Source: Odobenus rosmarus divergens
Lineage: Eukaryota > Chordata > Mammalia > Carnivora > Odobenidae
Assembly: GCF_000321225.1 (NCBI RefSeq)
Contig: NW_004450302.1
Coordinates: forward strand, 2,653,162 to 2,717,161
DNA length: 64,000 bases
Direction of reading: 5' to 3'
Shown: one piece after another, positions 61,432-64,000 of the stretch
How the letters are laid out: each line of letters starts with the position of its first letter
How positions within the stretch are numbered: the first letter of the stretch is position 1
Translations under genes and position numbers: made by a program
The notes under the pieces: generated by a model
Told to the model about the DNA's origin: nothing
Database searches by the model: none
The model's input: only the letters and a program-made list of their open reading frames with translations

Positions 61432-61507
61432 AAACCAGGTGTCTAGATAAAGAGTTGTGGGTCTGGTCAAATGAGATCAGATTGCTCTGACTACTCTTTC
61501 TTTCATT

Positions 61508-61550
61508 GTGTGTGTGTGTGTGTGTATGTGCGCGCGCGCGTGCGTGTTTT
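61508..61550. repeat. (TG)n(CG)n alternating tract
   Basis: gtgtgtgtgtgtgtgtgtat followed by gtgcgcgcgcgcgtgcgtg, an alternating purine-pyrimidine run able to form left-handed DNA. Confidence 0.85.
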
Positions 61551-62024
61551 CAGACAGGGTAAGTGAGGGTGTTGAGAGGGTACCAAATATATAAGCTACC
61601 ATGTAAATTTATTACTTTTTTTAGGACCTAATATCCAAGTCATTGTCCCTAACAAAGTGGTCCCTTTGGAAGCCTTCTTTTGGAATGATTGCCTGGAATT
61701 ACCTGAATTGATTCAAAAGCACCAACTCAAACGCTAAATGGAACTTGAGTTTTGCAGGTTATTTGGTGACACGATCCTCAATCAGGCTGGGTGGCACAAT
61801 CTTAGAGAGAGGATGAGCAGTGTAATGAAAGCGATTGTCTTTTGTGGGTCATACATTGACCCCAAGTTCTTCTTCCCCTCTTCAATCCACATTCTGCATT
61901 GCTGGCAGAGTTCCTTGCTCAAAATACAGAGTTGATACCACTTAACTGCTTGAACATCTCCGGTGGCTCCCTATTGCCTTCAGAATAGAAGCCAAGCTCC
62001 TTAGCTCTGTGGTTGGGGCAAATG

Positions 62025-62230
62025 TCAACAGGCCATAGAATCAGACCAGCATGGGCTTAAATCTCACCTCTGTGCCATGAGGCAAATGATCCAAACCCTC
62101 AGGTCCCCTCAATTGTAAAAGCAAGGTTAACAACATCTACCTTGTTAGGTTGTTTTGAGGACAGTTACGTTTCTAAGATGTACAGAGTAGTAAACTCAGT
62201 ACATGGCTGTTATTCCTCAGCATGGCATTC
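62025..62230 (+). repeat. MIR-like fragment
   Basis: ‘gcttaaatctcacctctgtg’, ‘ccctcaattgtaaaagcaag’ and ‘gttgttttgaggacagttac’ follow the MIR order, diverged. Confidence 0.5.
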
Positions 62231-62234
62231 AACA

Positions 62235-62595
62235 TTCACCCCCAACCAAGAGCAACCTGTCTTGGGAGAAGCCTCCTGTCTCAACACACCCCAGCCCCCC
62301 CACAGAAGCACTCATCCCCCATTCCAGCTACATTTGCCCACCTTCGGTTCCTTGAACAGAGACTCTGCCTTTTGCTATGCTAATACCATTGCTCCCTTCT
62401 TTCTTTCATATGGTATGTGACACACCATCTCCAATGTCAATATTTATTATTTTGGCCTATGTGACTTTGTTCCCAGTCAAATCAGGAACTGTGTCTTCTA
62501 ATTCATCTTAAATGCTCCCACCACCCTCAGCAAGGTGACTGGCTCAGAACAGACAGTTAGTAAATGTCTGTTGAAGGAATTCACTCCAAACGAAA
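62235..62595 (+). repeat. L2-like LINE 3' end
   Basis: ‘tcaggaactgtgtcttctaa’ then ‘gttagtaaatgtctgttgaa’ is the usual L2 3' terminus pattern. Confidence 0.5.
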
Positions 62596-62824
62596 GTGAA
62601 TTTTACTAGCATTATTATTATTTATCAATACTGCTTTTCTTACCAAAGGGTCCACTCTGGGGGACGGCACTCATATACCTGTGCCAGGCAAAATCTACGT
62701 GTGCTTCACAATGGCTCTCATTTCTTTGGATCCTCATCGAAGATGTTTTCCAGTTTTAGTTGGCAGAGATGAGGACCATAAATATGTGGATGATAGAGTA
62801 AAATTTGGCAGCCATTCGATTCAT

Positions 62825-62941
62825 TTCTTTTTCTTTTTTAATGAAGTGTGACTTACCTACAGGAAAGTACACACATCTTAAGTGTAATCTTTGAATTTTT
62901 GCCACCGCTCAGATCAAGATATAGAACATTGTTGGGCTTTA
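62825..62941. mobile_element. Ancient L1 3'-region fragment
   Basis: ‘aagtacacacatcttaagtg’ and ‘cgctcagatcaagatataga’ followed by acattg match text common in old L1 3' ends. A SINE interrupts it. Confidence 0.5.
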
Positions 62942-63064
62942 GGGGCGCCTGGGTGGTTCAGTCAGTTAAGCCCCCAACTTTTGATTTCAGCTCAGGTCTT
63001 GATCTCAGGGTTATGAGTTCAAGCCCCACGTTGGGCTCCACACTGGGCATGGAGCCCACATTAG
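62942..63064 (+). mobile_element. Short CAN-SINE whose tail became an AAG microsatellite
   Basis: Head ggggcgcctgggtggttcag, ‘cttttgatttcagctcaggt’, ‘gttcaagccccacgttgggc’. The A-tail is replaced by (AAG)n. Confidence 0.85.
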
Positions 63065-63116
63065 AAGAAGAAGAAGAAGAAGAAGAAGAAGAAGAAGAAG
63101 AAGAAGAAGAAGAAGA
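63065..63116. repeat. (AAG)n microsatellite, about 17 units
   Basis: Uninterrupted GAA/AAG triplets directly after the SINE body, in the position of the SINE A-tail. Confidence 0.95.
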
Positions 63117-63600
63117 TCATTTGATTATACAATGTACTTCAACCTTGAAATATCTCCCAAAACCATTTTCTCCTTTCAGTCCTCCACCCCTACCCCACTG
63201 CCAAGTCTGGAGTCAATCACTTGCAAATAAGTCTCTCTCTCCTTAGTTCCTGGCTCATGGCAAACACTCAAATATTTGAATGAATGAATGAGTGCAATTC
63301 ACGAATATTGTTATATGAATGAGACCTAAGGTTTAGAGGGAAAAGGGAGACCTGTAGGGTTGTGCCAAACCTGCTTTGGGTAAAATTTCCAACTTTGCCT
63401 ACATCAGGTTCTGGAGTTAAAGGGTATTTATTTACTGGGAATTCAGAGGTAAGATTTTTTTTTTCCCCTCTGTAGAGTTTCAAAGGTAGATTTAGGGCAC
63501 AGAAAATTTGAGCTTAGGTTGGGCTCCAGCTCATCTCCCGCCCCATCCTCAGGTCTGGCGGGCTCCGCCTTAGCTAAACTGCCTCCCAGCAAAGACACCC
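63117..63600. other. Upstream flank of the right-edge promoter
   Basis: L2-like 3' end near 63245-63295 (‘tggcaaacactcaaatattt’ then gaatgaatgaatgag), then unique sequence grading into the GC-rich promoter. Confidence 0.4.
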
Positions 63601-63800
63601 TCGGCCGGCAGCGGTCCAGCCAGTGGGGAGCCATCCATCTCTGTCTGGATGCAAGCCAATCCGACCAGCTCTGCTTTCCTGCCAGCCAATGGCCGGAAAG
63701 CAGGGGGCGCGCGGGGCGCGCGGGGCGCGCAAGGGAGCGACCCGCTCTGAGTGGTATAAAGGGGGTCCGAGGGCCTAGCCCGGTCTAGGTGTGGCTAGCG
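63600..63800 (+). promoter_or_regulatory. TATA/CCAAT promoter of an unidentified transcript
   Basis: Two CCAAT boxes (63656-63660 and 63686-63690), a GC-rich triplicated cggggcgcg element (about 63703-63730) and a TATA box gtataaag (TATAAA at 63755-63760) are ordered as in a classical plus-strand promoter. Initiation would be expected at about 63785-63792 (cggtctagg). The transcript's identity is unknown. Human COPZ2 would be on the minus strand further right, so this should not be COPZ2. It may be a non-coding RNA or a gene not placed here by my memory of the locus. Confidence 0.65.
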
Positions 63801-64000
63801 TCCCTCCTGCAAGCGGAGTCCCGGGGCCAGTGCTTCTGCGTGCGCCCTCTGCCTGGACCCAAGCCCCTGGGGTCTCGGTTTCTGACTTGCCCTGGTGCCC
63901 AATCTGCAGGAGAAAAACAGGCGCCCTGAAGTCCCCTTGTCTATGTATACTCGAGACTCGCTGGGTCGCCTACGAGGGCGAGGAGGAGGAGAATGTAGAA
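63788..64000 (+). other. Putative first exon, runs off the window
   Basis: GC-rich sequence downstream of the TATA box. The first ATG that stays open to the window edge is at 63943 (MYTRDSLGRLRGRGGGECR, then cut), but its context (tctATGt) is poor, so this may be 5' UTR or non-coding. No family is recognised. A CTCF-type motif lies on the minus strand at about 63841-63857 (complement CCAGGCAGAGGGCGCAC). Confidence 0.35.

Noticed and set aside
30000..63000. Search for COPZ2 or other coding exons in the right half
   Set aside because: No segment gave a recognisable zeta-COP sequence or any other known protein; COPZ2 is expected beyond the window.

Overview
This is a nuclear chromosomal window from a carnivoran mammal. 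Three things show it. All genes are split by GT-AG introns. About 27 copies of the carnivore tRNA-Lys-derived SINE (CAN-SINE; head GGGGCGCCTGGGTGGCTCAG, TC-rich middle, AAATAAATAAAATCTTT tail) are scattered on both strands. A carnivore-type L1 3' end is also present. I see no copies of the young canid SINEC_Cf subfamily, and the SINE variants look like those of arctoid carnivores (mustelid, bear or seal group). That narrower placement is inference.

The gene content and order match the mammalian PNPO - PRR15L - CDK5RAP3 segment (human 17q21.32, between SP2 and COPZ2/NFE2L1). From left to right: a CpG-rich, CCAAT-box promoter and the complete 7-exon PNPO gene on + (489-5593, 261 aa), with a roughly 2-kb 3' UTR ending at the AATAAA at 7547; PRR15L on - (single coding exon 11149-11451, 100 aa), convergent with PNPO; then a CpG-island promoter at about 21.15-21.9 kb and the complete 14-coding-exon CDK5RAP3 gene on + (21578-29589, 504 aa), with a poly(A) signal at 29845. 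All exon junctions were placed by reading frame and by my recollection of the human proteins, and they close without frameshifts. The three genes do unrelated jobs: vitamin B6 salvage, a small proline-rich protein of unknown function, and the UFM1/ER-phagy adaptor C53. They are neighbours by synteny, not an operon.

From about 30 kb to the end I find no convincing protein-coding gene. This part holds old MIR, L2 and L1 fragments, a dense SINE cluster (11 SINE segments in about 3.1 kb at 44.1-47.2 kb), and several simple and tandem repeats: a G36 run, a roughly 57-bp minisatellite, 105-bp and 45-bp duplications, a CTTT/CTTC tract and an AAG tract. It also holds several repeat-free AT/GC-mosaic blocks rich in homeodomain-, POU- and RFX-like sites that look like conserved regulatory elements, and a CpG island at about 55.5-55.8 kb. 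The window ends in a well-formed TATA/CCAAT promoter on + (TATAAA at 63755) whose transcript runs off the edge.

No bacterial-type system, CRISPR array or clearly novel gene was found. The most useful leads are the unexplained TATA promoter at the right edge, the RFX-box CpG island, the homeodomain-site clusters, the GC-AG intron of CDK5RAP3, and the nested and serial SINE insertions.
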